Positions 1 through 9,598 of a stretch of DNA of 64,000 nucleotides are shown here, piece by piece (positions within the stretch are counted from its first letter, which is position 1; each line of letters opens with the position of its first letter). The DNA is from Thermomonas sp. HDW16. Lineage in GTDB: Bacteria > Pseudomonadota > Gammaproteobacteria > Xanthomonadales > Xanthomonadaceae. The notes below the pieces were generated by a model. The model was not told where the DNA came from, made no database searches, and worked only from the letters and a program-made list of their open reading frames with translations. The position numbers and the translations under genes were made by a program. The stretch covers positions 1,116,001 to 1,180,000 of the forward strand of contig NZ_CP049872.1 of the NCBI RefSeq assembly GCF_011302915.1. Reading direction: 5' to 3'.

Positions 1-283
1 GCCCTATCAGCATGTGACGCAGCAGGTACAACGCGCATAGCGTGCCGATGGCGATCCATTGGATGCCAAGTGACGCCAGGCCGAACAGCGCAAGTCGCGC
101 TGCCGGCGGCTCCGGTGCCAGTGCAAGCACCAGTGCCAGCGCTTCACCTGCCAGCAGCACGGCAATCAGGGCGGGGGGGCGGAACAGTGCATCCAGCGGG
201 CGGTAGCTTGGGATGTCCACGCGATCGGAACCTGCAGGATTGGCTCCAGCCAGTGGAGCGATAATAACCACGGTACCGCCCAT
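1..283 (-). CDS. N-terminus of a membrane protein, probably an AlgZ/FimS-type sensor histidine kinase (partial)
   Basis: The reading frame starts at the ATG complementary to 281-283 and runs off the left window edge after about 94 residues. It has a short cytoplasmic lead with the motif YRPLDALFRPP, then two hydrophobic segments (around residues 35-52 and 62-85) with a short loop between. This resembles the N-terminal membrane part of AlgZ/FimS (LytS-like) kinases. In Pseudomonas the AlgZ-AlgR pair controls the fimU-pilVWXY1Y2E operon, and here the gene lies divergent from exactly such an operon. The kinase domains are outside the window, so the assignment rests on this short segment plus context; another two-segment membrane protein is possible. 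Confidence 0.5.
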   Translation of the reverse strand, partial: MGGTVVIIAPLAGANPAGSDRVDIPSYRPLDALFRPPALIAVLLAGEALALVLALAPEPPAARLALFGLASLGIQWIAIGTLCALYLLRHMLIG

Positions 284-370
284 TCCGGGGAATGGGCCGC
301 CTATCGGACATCGATAGCGCGCCCGGTGGGTGCTGCCTTAGGGTACGTGTGCCGAATTCCGGGGAGAGTC

Positions 371-925
371 ATGCTGCAACGCAGCCAAAAATACGCGGGT
401 TGGAATGCCGTTCGGGGCTTCACCCTCATCGAGGTGGTGGTCACCGTGGCGATCATGGCCATTGTCGCGGCAATCGCCGTACCGAGTTTCACCAACCTGA
501 TCCGCGGCAGCCGGCTGACATCCTCAGCCAACGAGATGGTGACGATGTTGCAGACGGCACGCGTTTCCGCCATTAGCAAGCGTACCAGCGTCTCCGTATG
601 CCCCAGTTCGAACGGTAGTAGCTGCGCTGCAGCAGTCGGTAGTCGTTGGATCGTCTTGTCGGTGAAGGAAGGTGTGCTTCGCGACAGCACCTTGAATTCC
701 GACATCACGGTCAAGGCCAGTGCGAACCTTTCGGCGGCAAGCAACAAATTCACGTTCACGCCAAATGGGCTGTCGGCCGTCGGGGCGAGTGTCAGTGGGA
801 CGATTGGTCTGTGCTCGGCAAGCATGAGCGGCAAGAACGGTGCAGACGTCAGCGCAAGCACCGGCCGGATCAGTACCGCCCGGCGTTCAGCGGGGGGCGG
901 TTGTTCCAGCCCTGCGGACAACTGA
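371..925 (+). CDS. Type IV pilus minor pseudopilin, GspH/FimT (FimU) family
   Basis: 184 residues with the prepilin signature GFTLIEVVVTVAIMAI near residues 15-30: a short basic leader, glycine before the cleavage site, phenylalanine +1 and glutamate +5. PilD peptidase would cleave and methylate it. Minor pilins of this kind prime pilus assembly in the inner membrane. The start at 371 is preceded by GGGGAG and places the leader correctly; an in-frame ATG at 326 would give an unusually long leader. It is the first gene of the operon with pilV, pilW, pilX, pilY1 and pilE, 7 bp ahead of pilV. Confidence 0.85.
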   Translation: MLQRSQKYAGWNAVRGFTLIEVVVTVAIMAIVAAIAVPSFTNLIRGSRLTSSANEMVTMLQTARVSAISKRTSVSVCPSSNGSSCAAAVGSRWIVLSVKEGVLRDSTLNSDITVKASANLSAASNKFTFTPNGLSAVGASVSGTIGLCSASMSGKNGADVSASTGRISTARRSAGGGCSSPADN

Positions 926-932
926 GGTCATC

Positions 933-1379
933 ATGAAACCTGCATCGAAACTCGGACATTGGCGTTCGCAGAAGGGCATAGGCCTGATCGAGGTCATGGT
1001 CGCCGTACTGATCTTGGCGATCGGCATGCTCGGGATCGCGGCACTGCAGGCGGTGACCTTGAAGAACTCGGGTAGCTCGGCCAGCCGCACGCAGGCGGCG
1101 ATCCAGATCTACTCGATGATGGACATCATCCGGGCGGATCGCGCCAACCTTGGTACTTACAACACCAATATCTATACCGCGGGCGACGGCAGCGGCCAGC
1201 CAGGCAACATGATGGGCTGGCTGGATGGCCTGAAGACTTCGGTCGCACCGGATGCAAAGGGCATCGTCGTCTGTGATGGAAACGCCATGCAGTGCAGCGT
1301 GGGCGTGCAATGGAGCGACGAGCGCGCCACTGGTGGCGAGGCCGAGCCGGTCGAAATCAACATCACGAGCCAACTATGA
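933..1379 (+). CDS. pilV: Type IV pilus minor pilin PilV
   Basis: 148 residues with a prepilin leader and the segment KGIGLIEVMVAVLILAIGMLG, in which leucine or isoleucine replaces the usual FT after the glycine, as in PilV proteins. The C-terminal part is a compact globular pilin domain containing a cysteine pair near its end. PilV is part of the minor pilin priming complex with PilW, PilX and PilY1. The start at 933 follows GAGGTC. Its stop codon overlaps the start of pilW (ATGA at 1376), which suggests translational coupling. Confidence 0.88.
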   Translation: MKPASKLGHWRSQKGIGLIEVMVAVLILAIGMLGIAALQAVTLKNSGSSASRTQAAIQIYSMMDIIRADRANLGTYNTNIYTAGDGSGQPGNMMGWLDGLKTSVAPDAKGIVVCDGNAMQCSVGVQWSDERATGGEAEPVEINITSQL

Positions 1380-2428
1380 TGCTTACGCCCTCCACGATGA
1401 AGTCCGCACAACGTGGTTTCACGCTGATCGAGCTGATGGTATCGCTTGTGCTGGGGCTGCTGGTGGTGGGGGCCGCCGGCAGTTTGTTTCTGTCGAACCG
1501 CAAGGTGTACGGCAATACCGAGAGCGTCAATCGCATTCAGGAGAATCAGCGGAGCGCGTACGAGATGCTGGCGCGCGATGTGCGCGAGGCAGGGGGAAAT
1601 CCCTGCACACGCAATGTCGTCAACATGCTGGACACGTCCAAGCCTGGAGGCAGTTATTACACCGGCTGGCTTGATGGGATTTCGGGAGCGGACGGAACGG
1701 GCGCGAACGGTTCCGATGAGATCACCCTGAGCCAGGCGAATGGCGCTGCCATCAATGTGACGGGCAATGACACGCCGAGTGCGAATATTGACGTCACAAG
1801 TACCACGGGCTTGGCCGACAACGACATTGTCATGGTCTGCAATTCCGAAGTTGCGGCCATCTTCCAGGCCACGTCGCTCCCCTCTGGTTCGTCGATTCAA
1901 CACAACAGCGGGTCAGGTACCCCCGGGAATTTGGCGAAACCTTTCCAGATCGACCAGAAGGCCTTCGATAACTCTGTGGGCGGTACGAATGCACCGGGCT
2001 ATTGTTTCTTGCCTCCCGCAACCGGGGCCAATCCGAATTGTCTGAATCCACCCAGCGGTTCACCTGCGCAGGTCGTCAAGCCTTATGCCGTGCGCTGGTA
2101 CTTGGCGGCGAACACGCGTGGTGGCACGTCGTTATACCGACAGGTTGTCACCAATGGCGGTGCCTCGGTGCAGACCGCCGGTGAAATCGCGGAAGGTGTC
2201 ACCGGCATGCAGATTTCCTACAAGGTGGGCACTACGGCGAATTATGTTGATGCATCCGCCGTGACCGCCGCGCAGTGGAAGCTGGTGACGGCGGTGCGGG
2301 CGCAGTTGAGATTCCAGGCAGTGCAAGGCGCGTTGTCGAGCAACGATATCAAGGGTACTGACAACGCAAACCTGACCCGTACATTGGACGATTACATCGT
2401 CTTGCGAAACCACATGGATATCCAATGA
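1376..2428 (+). CDS. pilW: Type IV pilus minor pilin PilW
   Basis: 350 residues; the leader ends in [20 protein letters not shown], a standard class III prepilin site followed by the hydrophobic N-terminal helix. The long soluble domain after it is typical of PilW, the largest of the minor pilins. The start codon overlaps the pilV stop (ATGA); a second ATG follows immediately at 1379 and could also be used. Its own stop overlaps the pilX start at 2425. It works in the pilus priming complex in the inner membrane and periplasm. Confidence 0.88.
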   Translation: MMLTPSTMKSAQRGFTLIELMVSLVLGLLVVGAAGSLFLSNRKVYGNTESVNRIQENQRSAYEMLARDVREAGGNPCTRNVVNMLDTSKPGGSYYTGWLDGISGADGTGANGSDEITLSQANGAAINVTGNDTPSANIDVTSTTGLADNDIVMVCNSEVAAIFQATSLPSGSSIQHNSGSGTPGNLAKPFQIDQKAFDNSVGGTNAPGYCFLPPATGANPNCLNPPSGSPAQVVKPYAVRWYLAANTRGGTSLYRQVVTNGGASVQTAGEIAEGVTGMQISYKVGTTANYVDASAVTAAQWKLVTAVRAQLRFQAVQGALSSNDIKGTDNANLTRTLDDYIVLRNHMDIQ

Positions 2429-2958
2429 AGTCCATTTCATTCATCGGCGGTGCGCGTGGGCATCAGTCGGGTGCGGCGTTGATCGTCGTCCTTCTGTTGC
2501 TGGTGATCGTGACCTTGCTGGGTATCGCGTCCCTGCGTGGTGCCATCATGCAGGAACGCATGGCCGCAAATACCATGGCGCGCAGCATGGCGTTCCAGGT
2601 GGCGGAAGCCGGTCTTCGGCAAGCGGAGATCATTGCGCGTGATGGCACCATCACGTTCCCGGCATCCGGTTGTAGCGCGGGGCGCTGCAAGGATGCAACG
2701 TGGATGGCGAACACCAGCTTTTGGAGCAGTGGCGGCTTCCAGCTGGGTTCTGCTGTCCCGATTTCGGACAGCGTCAACGTGTCTCCGAAATTCATCATTG
2801 AAGACTATGGCCGTACATCCGTGCTGGGCACGTCCAACTGCATCGACTTGTCAAAATCCTGCATGGCGGGTACATCGCAAAGCGTTTACCGCATCACTTC
2901 CTACGCCACGACGCCACTAGGCGCCGAGGTGATTCTCCAGTCCGTGTATCGGCGCTGA
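2425..2958 (+). CDS. pilX: Type IV pilus minor pilin PilX
   Basis: 177 residues. The N-terminus has SGAALIVVLLLLVIVTLLGI, the degenerate prepilin site typical of PilX (alanine-leucine in place of the FTLIE core), followed by an alanine-rich helix containing FQVAEAGLRQAE, which is common in PilX_N domains. Four cysteines in the C-terminal half may form disulphides. The start overlaps the pilW stop by ATGA, and the pilY1 start overlaps this stop (TGATG), so the genes are translationally linked. Confidence 0.85.
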   Translation: MKSISFIGGARGHQSGAALIVVLLLLVIVTLLGIASLRGAIMQERMAANTMARSMAFQVAEAGLRQAEIIARDGTITFPASGCSAGRCKDATWMANTSFWSSGGFQLGSAVPISDSVNVSPKFIIEDYGRTSVLGTSNCIDLSKSCMAGTSQSVYRITSYATTPLGAEVILQSVYRR

Positions 2959-5900
2959 TGAGGCACATCATGAAGACCAAGAACATCCAGCCCAGCAAGC
3001 CTGGCCGGCTCCAAACCGTGGGTGTTGCCGGTGTTGCCGCTCTGGCAACACTGCTGGGACTGCCGGTCAATGCGGCTACTACTTCGTTTCCGCAGAATCC
3101 GTTGTTGACGGGTGGCAATGCGATCCCGCCTAACATCCTGATGATTCTCGATGACTCGGGATCGATGGACGGTGCTTGGATGACGGCGGACAAGGATGGC
3201 ACGGTCGATAAGGACAATTTGTCGGATAACGTTACCGATCGTTCGTACGTGAATAACACGTTGTATTACAACCCGCTGACGGTGTATCTGCCATGGCGCA
3301 CGTCAAGCACGAATCTGAACGACCGCATGGCCAACGCGAATTTCAAGTCGGTAGCCAGCAGTGCCACGAGTCCCACTAACAACAATATCAATCTGACCAG
3401 TAGTTCGAATGAGGGCGAGACATATTTCTATGTCCCCAATACGACTAACCCGGGTACGACTGCAAGCAATTACGACAAATACCGGATTTCCAGCTCCAGC
3501 TCGGCTACCAATTACAACGGCGGCGCCGTCCAGAAGCGGAGTATCGGCGATATTCTCTCCGGCACGTTTTCCAGAATTAATGACGGCAATTGGTCGACAT
3601 GTGTTGCTGTGCCTGTATCCGGCTACAGCCCAGTGACGATCACGGTAAGCGGGAGCTCTCGTGCTGAGTTGTATGTCTATAGTGCAAGTAATTGCTCATC
3701 AGGGACTTATGACCGTTACACCGGACGCGACGATCCCAAGAGTCTGACAATCACCCCGAATAGTGGGGCGACACATGTGTATTTCGACGTTTACGCAAAT
3801 GGTCGAAATGTCAGTAACCTTAATTACGCTGCGGTTGGGACGAGTTGGGCCGACATGACTCCCAGTGGCAACACCAGCGCGCTGCAACAGGCGGAGCTAC
3901 AGAACTTCGCCAACTGGTATCAATACCACCGTACCCGTAACAAGATGGCCAAAGCCGGCGCTTCTGAAGCGTTTGGGCGGTTGGGCAAGAACTACCGTGT
4001 GGGCTTCGACACGATCTGGAACCGCGGAGGGAGTTTCGCAAACACGAGCGGCTCCACCCCGGCATACCCGATCCCAGTAACAACCAATGGCGGGCTGTTC
4101 GAAGGAACGAACCGCACCGGGTTCTATTCCCGTCTGCAAGGCGCGGGTGCGAGTGATCGTACTCCGCTCAAAGGTGCCTTGCAGCGTGCTGCCCGGTACT
4201 ACACGACGGACGATCCGTGGAAGGATTCCAACGGCAATCTGCTGACCTGCCGGCAGAACTACGCCATCCTTACAACGGATGGCTACTGGAACAGCGATTC
4301 CGGCTACAACGATGTAGGTAATGCAGACAATGTGTCCACTTGGGCCTATCGGGATGGGTACACCGACACGCTGGCCGATGTTGCCTACAAATACTGGAGC
4401 GAAGATATGCGCACCAGTATGGCCAACAATGTGCTGACCAGCGCGGCGGACTCGGCCAACTGGCAGCATATGGTGACCTTTGGCGTCTCCATCGGTCTGC
4501 AGGGTACGTTGAATCCGAATAATCCCCCGCCTTCTCCATGGAATGTGGATCCAACATCCGGCGGGGAAAGCGCCAAGCGCATCGATGATCTTTGGCATGC
4601 CGCCTTGAACGGGCATGGCAGTTTCGTGGTTGCGTCCAATAGCGACAAGTTTGCAAATGCATTGATCTCCGCGCTGGCTGCCATCGACTCGCGTAGTGCG
4701 TCGGGTTCCAATATCGCGTCGAGTTCCACCAAGACGGACACCAGCACGCTGACCTTCGTGGCCGGCTTCACGTCCAGCACCTGGTTGGGCGACCTGATCG
4801 CCAGCCCGTTCAACGCCGCGTTGACGGGAGTGTCCACCACGCCGGACTGGATCCTGTCCAAGACTTTCGGTACTGGCGGCGTGAATGCCAATTTCAAGAA
4901 TCGCACCGTGTTGACCAGCAAGGGCGGCACGGCTGCGCTCTTCAATGCATCCGTTGCCAATGCCGGCGATTTCGGCGTGCGTACCGGGCAGGCGGACGAA
5001 GTCAGTGCTGCCGACAATATTGCCTATCTGAAGGGCGACCAGAGCAAGGAACTTGGTCAGACAACCGGCACCCTGCGCAAGCGCGCATATCCGATCGGCG
5101 ACATCGTGGATTCGTCACCTGCCTACGTGGAGGATTCCAAGACGGTGTACATCGGGGCCAATGACGGCATGCTGCACGCCATCAATGCGGATAGCGCCAG
5201 TTCAACCCGCGGCAAGGTGTTGTTCTCCTATGTGCCGAAGGGTATCGACTTCGCGGCCATGGCCAACCTGAGTTCCACTGCTTACGACCATCGTTATTTC
5301 GTCGATGGGCAGATCGATGTCATCAGCAAGGCCAACCAGGGCAACAACAAGAACATCCTTGTCGGAGCCTTGGGGCGCGGTGGCCGCGGAGTGTTCGCAC
5401 TGGATGTGACCAATCCATCCTCGATGGCCGCAAGCAACGTCGTATGGGACAACACGATCAACGGTAACGACATCACAACGGAGCCGAACATGGGCTACGT
5501 GCTGGGTGCGGTGCGTATTCGCAAGGGTAACGGAGGCAAGACCTTCGCCTTTGTCCCTAACGGCATCGACAGTCCAAACGGATCCGCGACGTTGTTCGTG
5601 TACCAGCTGGGCGCGAACGGAAACGTCGTCAGCACTTCAAGGCTGGTTGCAGATACCGGCGGGAATGGCCTGATGTCGCTGGGCATGGCCGACCTGAATG
5701 CCGATGGCACGGTGGACACGGTTTATGGTGGCGACTTGAAGGGCAATGTGTGGCGTTGGGACTTCAGCGATGCAACCGGGCTCGTGCCGACAAGCGCCGT
5801 CAAGCTGTTCCAGGCGGTGGATTCCATTGGTACGCCGCAACCCATCACGGGCGGTTTGGCCGTAAGTCGTGATGCTGGCGGCAGCATCTTCATCGGCTTC

Positions 5901-6530
5901 GGCACCGGGCGCTTCATCTCGAGCAATGACGTTCCTGGTGTGGCCACCCAACTGACGCAGAGCATCTACGGCATCAAGGACATCGGTAGCCTGATCAGCA
6001 GTCGTGCAAACCTGCAGGCGCGCACCATCCCGTACTCCGGGACGACCGCCTCGGGGGCGCAGGCTCGCGGATTCGAGGCGCATTCGGCATTGCCCGGAGG
6101 CAAGCAAGGTTGGTACATCGATCTGGCAACGCCAGAACGCGTGACATCCGCGCCGACGGTGTATGGAGCGGCAATGTTCGTGTCCTCCGTCATTCCTGCA
6201 ACTGGCAGTGATTGCCAGGGTGCGACAGGCAGCGGATTCCTGAATGCCATCGATATCTTTACTGGCACAAGTGGCGAGTCGGGTAGTTATTTCAACACCA
6301 CGGGCACTGTTACCAATGCAGGTGGGACCACCGGCATCCTGGGTAGCATCGCGATCACGGGTGGCATGCCGACTGAAGCGAATATCACCAGCTTGCTTGC
6401 AACCGTTGGCACCGGCGCCTTCAGCAGCGAGAACGGTGGCGCTGGCAACACCAACAGCACGCAGATCAAGCCACCCAGTGGCGGCGCCCCTAGTCGCGTC
6501 AAATGGCGCGAAATCGTGCCGCAGCAATGA
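2958..6530 (+). CDS. pilY1: Type IV pilus tip/adhesin protein PilY1
   Basis: 1190 residues with a Sec-type signal (hydrophobic stretch about residues 21-40). The MIDAS motif DDSGSM at residues 65-70 marks a von Willebrand A-like N-terminal region. The C-terminal half is the PilY1 beta-propeller, with the calcium-binding loop DLNADGTVD starting at residue 912. PilY1 sits at the pilus tip and acts in adhesion, surface sensing and control of retraction. Residues 100-330 are rich in Ser, Thr and Asn, unlike the rest, and probably vary between strains. An in-frame ATG at 2970 is an alternative start; 2958 overlaps the pilX stop and was chosen for coupling. Confidence 0.9.
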   Translation: MRHIMKTKNIQPSKPGRLQTVGVAGVAALATLLGLPVNAATTSFPQNPLLTGGNAIPPNILMILDDSGSMDGAWMTADKDGTVDKDNLSDNVTDRSYVNNTLYYNPLTVYLPWRTSSTNLNDRMANANFKSVASSATSPTNNNINLTSSSNEGETYFYVPNTTNPGTTASNYDKYRISSSSSATNYNGGAVQKRSIGDILSGTFSRINDGNWSTCVAVPVSGYSPVTITVSGSSRAELYVYSASNCSSGTYDRYTGRDDPKSLTITPNSGATHVYFDVYANGRNVSNLNYAAVGTSWADMTPSGNTSALQQAELQNFANWYQYHRTRNKMAKAGASEAFGRLGKNYRVGFDTIWNRGGSFANTSGSTPAYPIPVTTNGGLFEGTNRTGFYSRLQGAGASDRTPLKGALQRAARYYTTDDPWKDSNGNLLTCRQNYAILTTDGYWNSDSGYNDVGNADNVSTWAYRDGYTDTLADVAYKYWSEDMRTSMANNVLTSAADSANWQHMVTFGVSIGLQGTLNPNNPPPSPWNVDPTSGGESAKRIDDLWHAALNGHGSFVVASNSDKFANALISALAAIDSRSASGSNIASSSTKTDTSTLTFVAGFTSSTWLGDLIASPFNAALTGVSTTPDWILSKTFGTGGVNANFKNRTVLTSKGGTAALFNASVANAGDFGVRTGQADEVSAADNIAYLKGDQSKELGQTTGTLRKRAYPIGDIVDSSPAYVEDSKTVYIGANDGMLHAINADSASSTRGKVLFSYVPKGIDFAAMANLSSTAYDHRYFVDGQIDVISKANQGNNKNILVGALGRGGRGVFALDVTNPSSMAASNVVWDNTINGNDITTEPNMGYVLGAVRIRKGNGGKTFAFVPNGIDSPNGSATLFVYQLGANGNVVSTSRLVADTGGNGLMSLGMADLNADGTVDTVYGGDLKGNVWRWDFSDATGLVPTSAVKLFQAVDSIGTPQPITGGLAVSRDAGGSIFIGFGTGRFISSNDVPGVATQLTQSIYGIKDIGSLISSRANLQARTIPYSGTTASGAQARGFEAHSALPGGKQGWYIDLATPERVTSAPTVYGAAMFVSSVIPATGSDCQGATGSGFLNAIDIFTGTSGESGSYFNTTGTVTNAGGTTGILGSIAITGGMPTEANITSLLATVGTGAFSSENGGAGNTNSTQIKPPSGGAPSRVKWREIVPQQ

Positions 6531-6544
6531 GCATCGGAGGCGCA

Positions 6545-6937
6545 ATGAAATCACGGAATACCGGGTTTACCTTGATCGAGCTGATGGTTGTAGTGGCCAT
6601 CATCGCGATCCTTGCCAGCATTGCTTTTCCGGCTTACACAAACTACGTGGTGAAAACCCGGCGGGCTGCGGGTGCCGCCTGTTTGCTTGAGCAAGCGCAA
6701 TTCATGGAGCGCTACTACAGCACCAACATGGGGTATTCCGGAGCCGTGCTCCCTGGCACCGCATGCACGACGGATCTAACCGCCCACTACACGATCGCCC
6801 TTGGAGCGTCCACAGCCTCCACATTCAGTTTGACCGCAACACCGAAGGGTGCCCAGGCAGCCAAGGACACATTGTGCGGCACGCTGGGTATCAACGAGAA
6901 AGGCGTGAAATCGCCGACGACGTCAGGGTGTTGGTAA
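6545..6937 (+). CDS. pilE: Type IV pilus minor pilin PilE
   Basis: 130 residues: leader MKSRNTG, then [24 protein letters not shown], a textbook prepilin N-terminus. The C-terminal globular part contains paired cysteines, with CW at the very end. PilE closes the fimU-pilVWXY1E operon in related bacteria. The start at 6545 is preceded by CGGAGGCGC; an upstream in-frame ATG at 6503 lies within pilY1. A strong hairpin terminator follows 35 bp downstream. Confidence 0.88.
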   Translation: MKSRNTGFTLIELMVVVAIIAILASIAFPAYTNYVVKTRRAAGAACLLEQAQFMERYYSTNMGYSGAVLPGTACTTDLTAHYTIALGASTASTFSLTATPKGAQAAKDTLCGTLGINEKGVKSPTTSGCW

Positions 6938-6971
6938 GCATCGGTGCAAAGGCAATGACGCCTCACCAAGG

Positions 6972-6996
6972 AAAAACCCGCCGAAAGGCGGGTTTT
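6972..6996 (+). terminator. Rho-independent terminator of the minor pilin operon
   Basis: Perfect stem AAAAACCCGCC / GGCGGGTTTTT with a GAAA loop, ending in a T-run. It lies 35 bp after pilE and just before the left end of the accessory region. Confidence 0.88.
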
Positions 6997-7003
6997 TCTT
7001 GTC

Positions 7004-7018
7004 TGGCGCCCGAAGTTG
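7004..7018 (+). repeat. attL-like copy of the tRNA-Asn 3' end
   Basis: TGGCGCCCGAAGTTG matches 46307-46321 exactly, that is, the CCA end, discriminator, acceptor strand and first T-arm bases of tRNA-Asn. Identity stops on both sides. It lies 8 bp after the pilE terminator hairpin, as expected for the leftover tRNA end on the distal side of an integrated element. Confidence 0.72.
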
Positions 7019-7080
7019 ACCTCGGAAGAATCGCCTAACCCTTGGATGTATCGAGAAATTCCGCCGTTGGAAAATTTTCC

Positions 7081-7101
7081 TCTACTCACACTTCTACTCA
7101 C
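7081..7101 (+). repeat. Left tandem TCTACTCAC pair, candidate integrase arm sites
   Basis: TCTACTCAC occurs at 7081-7089 and 7093-7101, a 12-bp period. The same pair, in the same orientation and with the same period, occurs at 46162-46182 near the other end. Short direct repeats flanking the core on both sides of attP are typical of tyrosine integrase arm-binding sites. The second copy overlaps the stop codon of the PDZ gene. Confidence 0.6.
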
Positions 7102-7469
7102 TCGCTAGGTGACTTTGCTGCAGCTGCGATCAGCTCTATGGAATGCAGTCCAGAACCGCTCCTTTGCACCTGCATCTTAAGGTGATCGCCCGGGCTAAAA
7201 CTGCTCATCAACTCGCCGAGCGCCTTGGCAGAGCCACCAGGCACCTTGCGGCCATTGACCGCCATGACGATGTCGCCGACGCGGAGACCCGCTGCTTCCG
7301 CGGGCGATTTTGGATGAACCGCAGTGACCTTCACCAGCTTGACCTTCGGGCTCATGAAGAAGCCTTCCGTCTCGATCGAGGTGGCAAATCCAAAACTGGC
7401 CTTTCCTGCCAAGGCGGGTATGGCGATCAGGGTCAACGCAATCACAATCCAACGAAGGGTTGATTTCAT
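7098..7469 (-). CDS. Small secreted single-PDZ-domain protein
   Basis: 123 residues: a signal peptide (hydrophobic residues about 7-21, cleavage near ALAGKA), then one PDZ domain with the carboxylate-binding and fold motifs AAGLRVGDIVMAVNGRKV. There is no protease domain, so it is not a complete DegP/RseP-type protease; it probably binds C-terminal peptides in the periplasm. It is the first gene inside the left island end, and its stop overlaps a candidate integrase arm repeat. Function and partner are unknown. Confidence 0.65.
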   Translation of the reverse strand: MKSTLRWIVIALTLIAIPALAGKASFGFATSIETEGFFMSPKVKLVKVTAVHPKSPAEAAGLRVGDIVMAVNGRKVPGGSAKALGELMSSFSPGDHLKMQVQRSGSGLHSIELIAAAAKSPSE

Positions 7470-7527
7470 CTTGGTTGTTATTTTGATGGCTATGAGGAAT
7501 ATCTCAGGGGACGAGAGAATTTCGGAT

Positions 7528-8298
7528 CTAGTCCCCGGTAGGCGCTGCCCTGGCCTTCTTTAAATCGATTGTCTCTACGAATCCGACAACGCAACCTTCA
7601 GGCAAATAGACTGCGGTCCACCCATCATTGTAGTCGGCGACTTCCCAAGCCTCCTGGCCAACGCGAAGGTATGTGATCCCGCCTGCTTTTTTGTCTGCTC
7701 TCACACGAAACAGCACCGGCTCTTGCAGCGAAATTCTGGCGAATTCCGCATGTTCACCAGCTGTGCTGAATTCGAGATTCCTGCGAGCCGACTCATTGCC
7801 AGCTCGCTTTGCAACGCACTGGTGGTAAGCATACATTCCTGGATCTCGAGCGACTCCCTGACCAAAGCCGTACGCGAGTCCCAAACCGACGTTGGCATCG
7901 ACATTGCCAAGTTCAACCGCGCGCTTTAGAAGGCGGAACCGGTATGCATATTGCTCGGGTTTATCCGGCCAAAGATCAGGCCAATTGAAGTAAAGAGCCC
8001 AATCCTCTAGACCCTCTGGATCTTCAAGTTCGGCGCTGCGTTTGAGTGCGCGAAGTGCCTTTTCCATGTTTGGCGGCTTGCTGTCCGTTTTCTTCGCATA
8101 TTCCCTTTCCCAGATCTCGAACTGGCGACGCCCCTCCGAGGCCTGCAAGTTCTTGGATTTCCCACCATCGTCAGGTGCTGTCACAGCTTGTGTTTGCAAA
8201 GCGCTCAACCCCAGCACGACGGCAAGGCCAAGTTTCCCGGCTGAGGTCATCAAATTCTTTGCGGAGGGATTCCCGATCTGATTGGCCGAGTTAGGCAT
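7528..8298 (-). CDS. Secreted Sel1-repeat protein with C-terminal SH3-like segment
   Basis: 256 residues from the ATG at 8298, which is preceded by AAGGGAGAAG; an open frame continues further upstream but lacks a comparable ribosome site. A hydrophobic segment at about residues 16-35 could be a signal peptide. The middle has helical pairs such as LKRAVELGNVDANVGLGLAY, typical of Sel1-like repeats. The last 60 residues (EAWEVADYNDGWTAVYLP) look like a small SH3-type fold. No enzyme motif is visible; a scaffold or envelope stress role is only a guess. Confidence 0.55.
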   Translation of the reverse strand: MPNSANQIGNPSAKNLMTSAGKLGLAVVLGLSALQTQAVTAPDDGGKSKNLQASEGRRQFEIWEREYAKKTDSKPPNMEKALRALKRSAELEDPEGLEDWALYFNWPDLWPDKPEQYAYRFRLLKRAVELGNVDANVGLGLAYGFGQGVARDPGMYAYHQCVAKRAGNESARRNLEFSTAGEHAEFARISLQEPVLFRVRADKKAGGITYLRVGQEAWEVADYNDGWTAVYLPEGCVVGFVETIDLKKARAAPTGD

Positions 8299-8334
8299 TG
8301 CCACTTCTCCCTTGATGGCGGCATGGTAGGTCGA

Positions 8335-8353
8335 ATATCGGAACATCCGATAT
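8335..8353. promoter_or_regulatory. Perfect palindrome between divergent genes, candidate operator
   Basis: ATATCGGA-ACA-TCCGATAT is an 8-bp perfect inverted repeat with a 3-bp spacer. It lies in the 102-bp gap between the Sel1-type gene and the XRE regulator gene, a likely site for autoregulation. A partial extra half-site (GGAATATCACATATAG) follows at 8355-8370. Confidence 0.5.
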
Positions 8354-8400
8354 AGGAATATCACATATAGGGTTTCGGTCGCACTTGCCGATCGCGACCA

Positions 8401-8709
8401 ATGCCGAAGACCCTCTACAGCGAGGAAGCCAAGCTCCTGCAGCGCCAATTGCGCGACGCCCGGGAGCAGGCAGGCATTACCCAGGCGTCCCTCTCCGAAG
8501 CAATGGGCCGGGGCCAGAGCTTCATCAGCGATATCGAGCGCGGTGTCCGCCGACTGGATGTCGTCGAGCTGTGGTTTCTGTGCAATGCGCTTGGCCTGGA
8601 TCTGACCTCGTTTGTGGGCGAGTTCCAGAAGGCCGTGGAGAGCCGGCCAGGCAAGCGCATCAAGCGACTTCGACGCAATGACGAAAGCCTGCCGCGCAAG
8701 CGGTCATGA
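8401..8709 (+). CDS. XRE-family helix-turn-helix regulator
   Basis: 102 residues with a Cro/C1-type HTH at about residues 10-70: REQAGITQASLSEAMGRGQ, then SFISDIERGVRRLDVVEL. The tail is basic (KRIKRLRR). Such small regulators commonly control accessory genes or an adjacent gene. It is divergent from the Sel1-type gene, with a palindrome in the shared promoter region that may be its operator. The leader has no clear ribosome binding site, so the transcript may be leaderless. Confidence 0.8.
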   Translation: MPKTLYSEEAKLLQRQLRDAREQAGITQASLSEAMGRGQSFISDIERGVRRLDVVELWFLCNALGLDLTSFVGEFQKAVESRPGKRIKRLRRNDESLPRKRS

Positions 8710-8973
8710 TTCATTGCTGGCTGGGCCCGATGCGCCGATTAAGCGTGCCGCAACGCGGCACAGCACCGCTCGATGCGTGAGTGCGTCCTGGTCTTCACCC
8801 TGCTGCAGGCCTCTTGCGATTTCCAGGGTCAGATTGACGTCTCGACCTGCGAACCGCTGCGTAACATCGATGGTGACCAACAGATCTTGATCCTTGGTGG
8901 GCCATCCAGTCGCATTGGCCCATGCGATAGCCTCAAAAAGCGCCTGCCGAAACCTGGGGTCGATGCTGGTCAT
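8704..8973 (-). CDS. Small hypothetical protein
   Basis: 89 residues, soluble, acidic, with no recognisable motif beyond an N-terminal helix (RFRQALFEAIAWANA). The start at 8973 follows GTGAGGAACCGCC. It converges on and overlaps the XRE gene by 6 bp. I do not recognise the family; the ribosome site and compact packing support it being real. Confidence 0.45.
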   Translation of the reverse strand: MTSIDPRFRQALFEAIAWANATGWPTKDQDLLVTIDVTQRFAGRDVNLTLEIARGLQQGEDQDALTHRAVLCRVAARLIGASGPASNES

Positions 8974-9070
8974 GGCGGTTCCTCACGGTGATGCCAGGTC
9001 AACCTGGCCCATTTGGAATACCTATTCGGTCCGTTGCGCTAATGGAGGAGGTATTTCGACTGTCTCATCG

Positions 9071-9598
9071 TCAGGACTTCAGGCTCCGCAGCAGCCAATG
9101 CTCTCCAAACACCAGCGCTGTCCAGCCACCAAACAGCAGCCAAATCGTGAGGACAGGCCACTGGGAGAAATACATCTCTAATGGTTGGCCGCTCCAAGTC
9201 AGCAGGATGGAAAGCGACAGAAGGTTGTAAGCGCCGACCACGCACCAAAGGCCCAGGCACGAAACGACATATCCGGATGCGACGCGTTTGAACCTCCGAC
9301 CTTGCACATCTAGATATTGGGCAGGTCCGGCGCGCAGTCGCAATGCCGCGTGCGCGCAGATCGATTGGCCGATGCGAGGTGCAAGGCTGGTGGCTACAGC
9401 AGCAAGCACCAAGATCGCGACCATCAGAGACCGAATCGGGCCCACGTGCGCGATTCGCAGGCAAAAGAATACGGCGCAGCCCAGAAGCAGTGTGTCAGCC
9501 CAGGCTCGCATGGCGACGAGGAGCGGAATTGCGTTTGCCAGCCATCGCTGCTGCTCCGAAGTCGGTCGATGAACGAGGTCCTTTGTCAGAAAGATCAT
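9071..9598 (-). CDS. Hypothetical integral membrane protein, about four TM segments
   Basis: 175 residues with four hydrophobic stretches (about 22-45, 56-75, 108-130, 146-165) separated by short polar loops; the central loop is basic (RGRRFKRVA). No catalytic or transport signature is visible. It starts with ATG at 9598 next to an AT-poor gap. It may be transcribed with the small gene that follows at 8973. Family not recognised. Confidence 0.5.
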   Translation of the reverse strand: MIFLTKDLVHRPTSEQQRWLANAIPLLVAMRAWADTLLLGCAVFFCLRIAHVGPIRSLMVAILVLAAVATSLAPRIGQSICAHAALRLRAGPAQYLDVQGRRFKRVASGYVVSCLGLWCVVGAYNLLSLSILLTWSGQPLEMYFSQWPVLTIWLLFGGWTALVFGEHWLLRSLKS

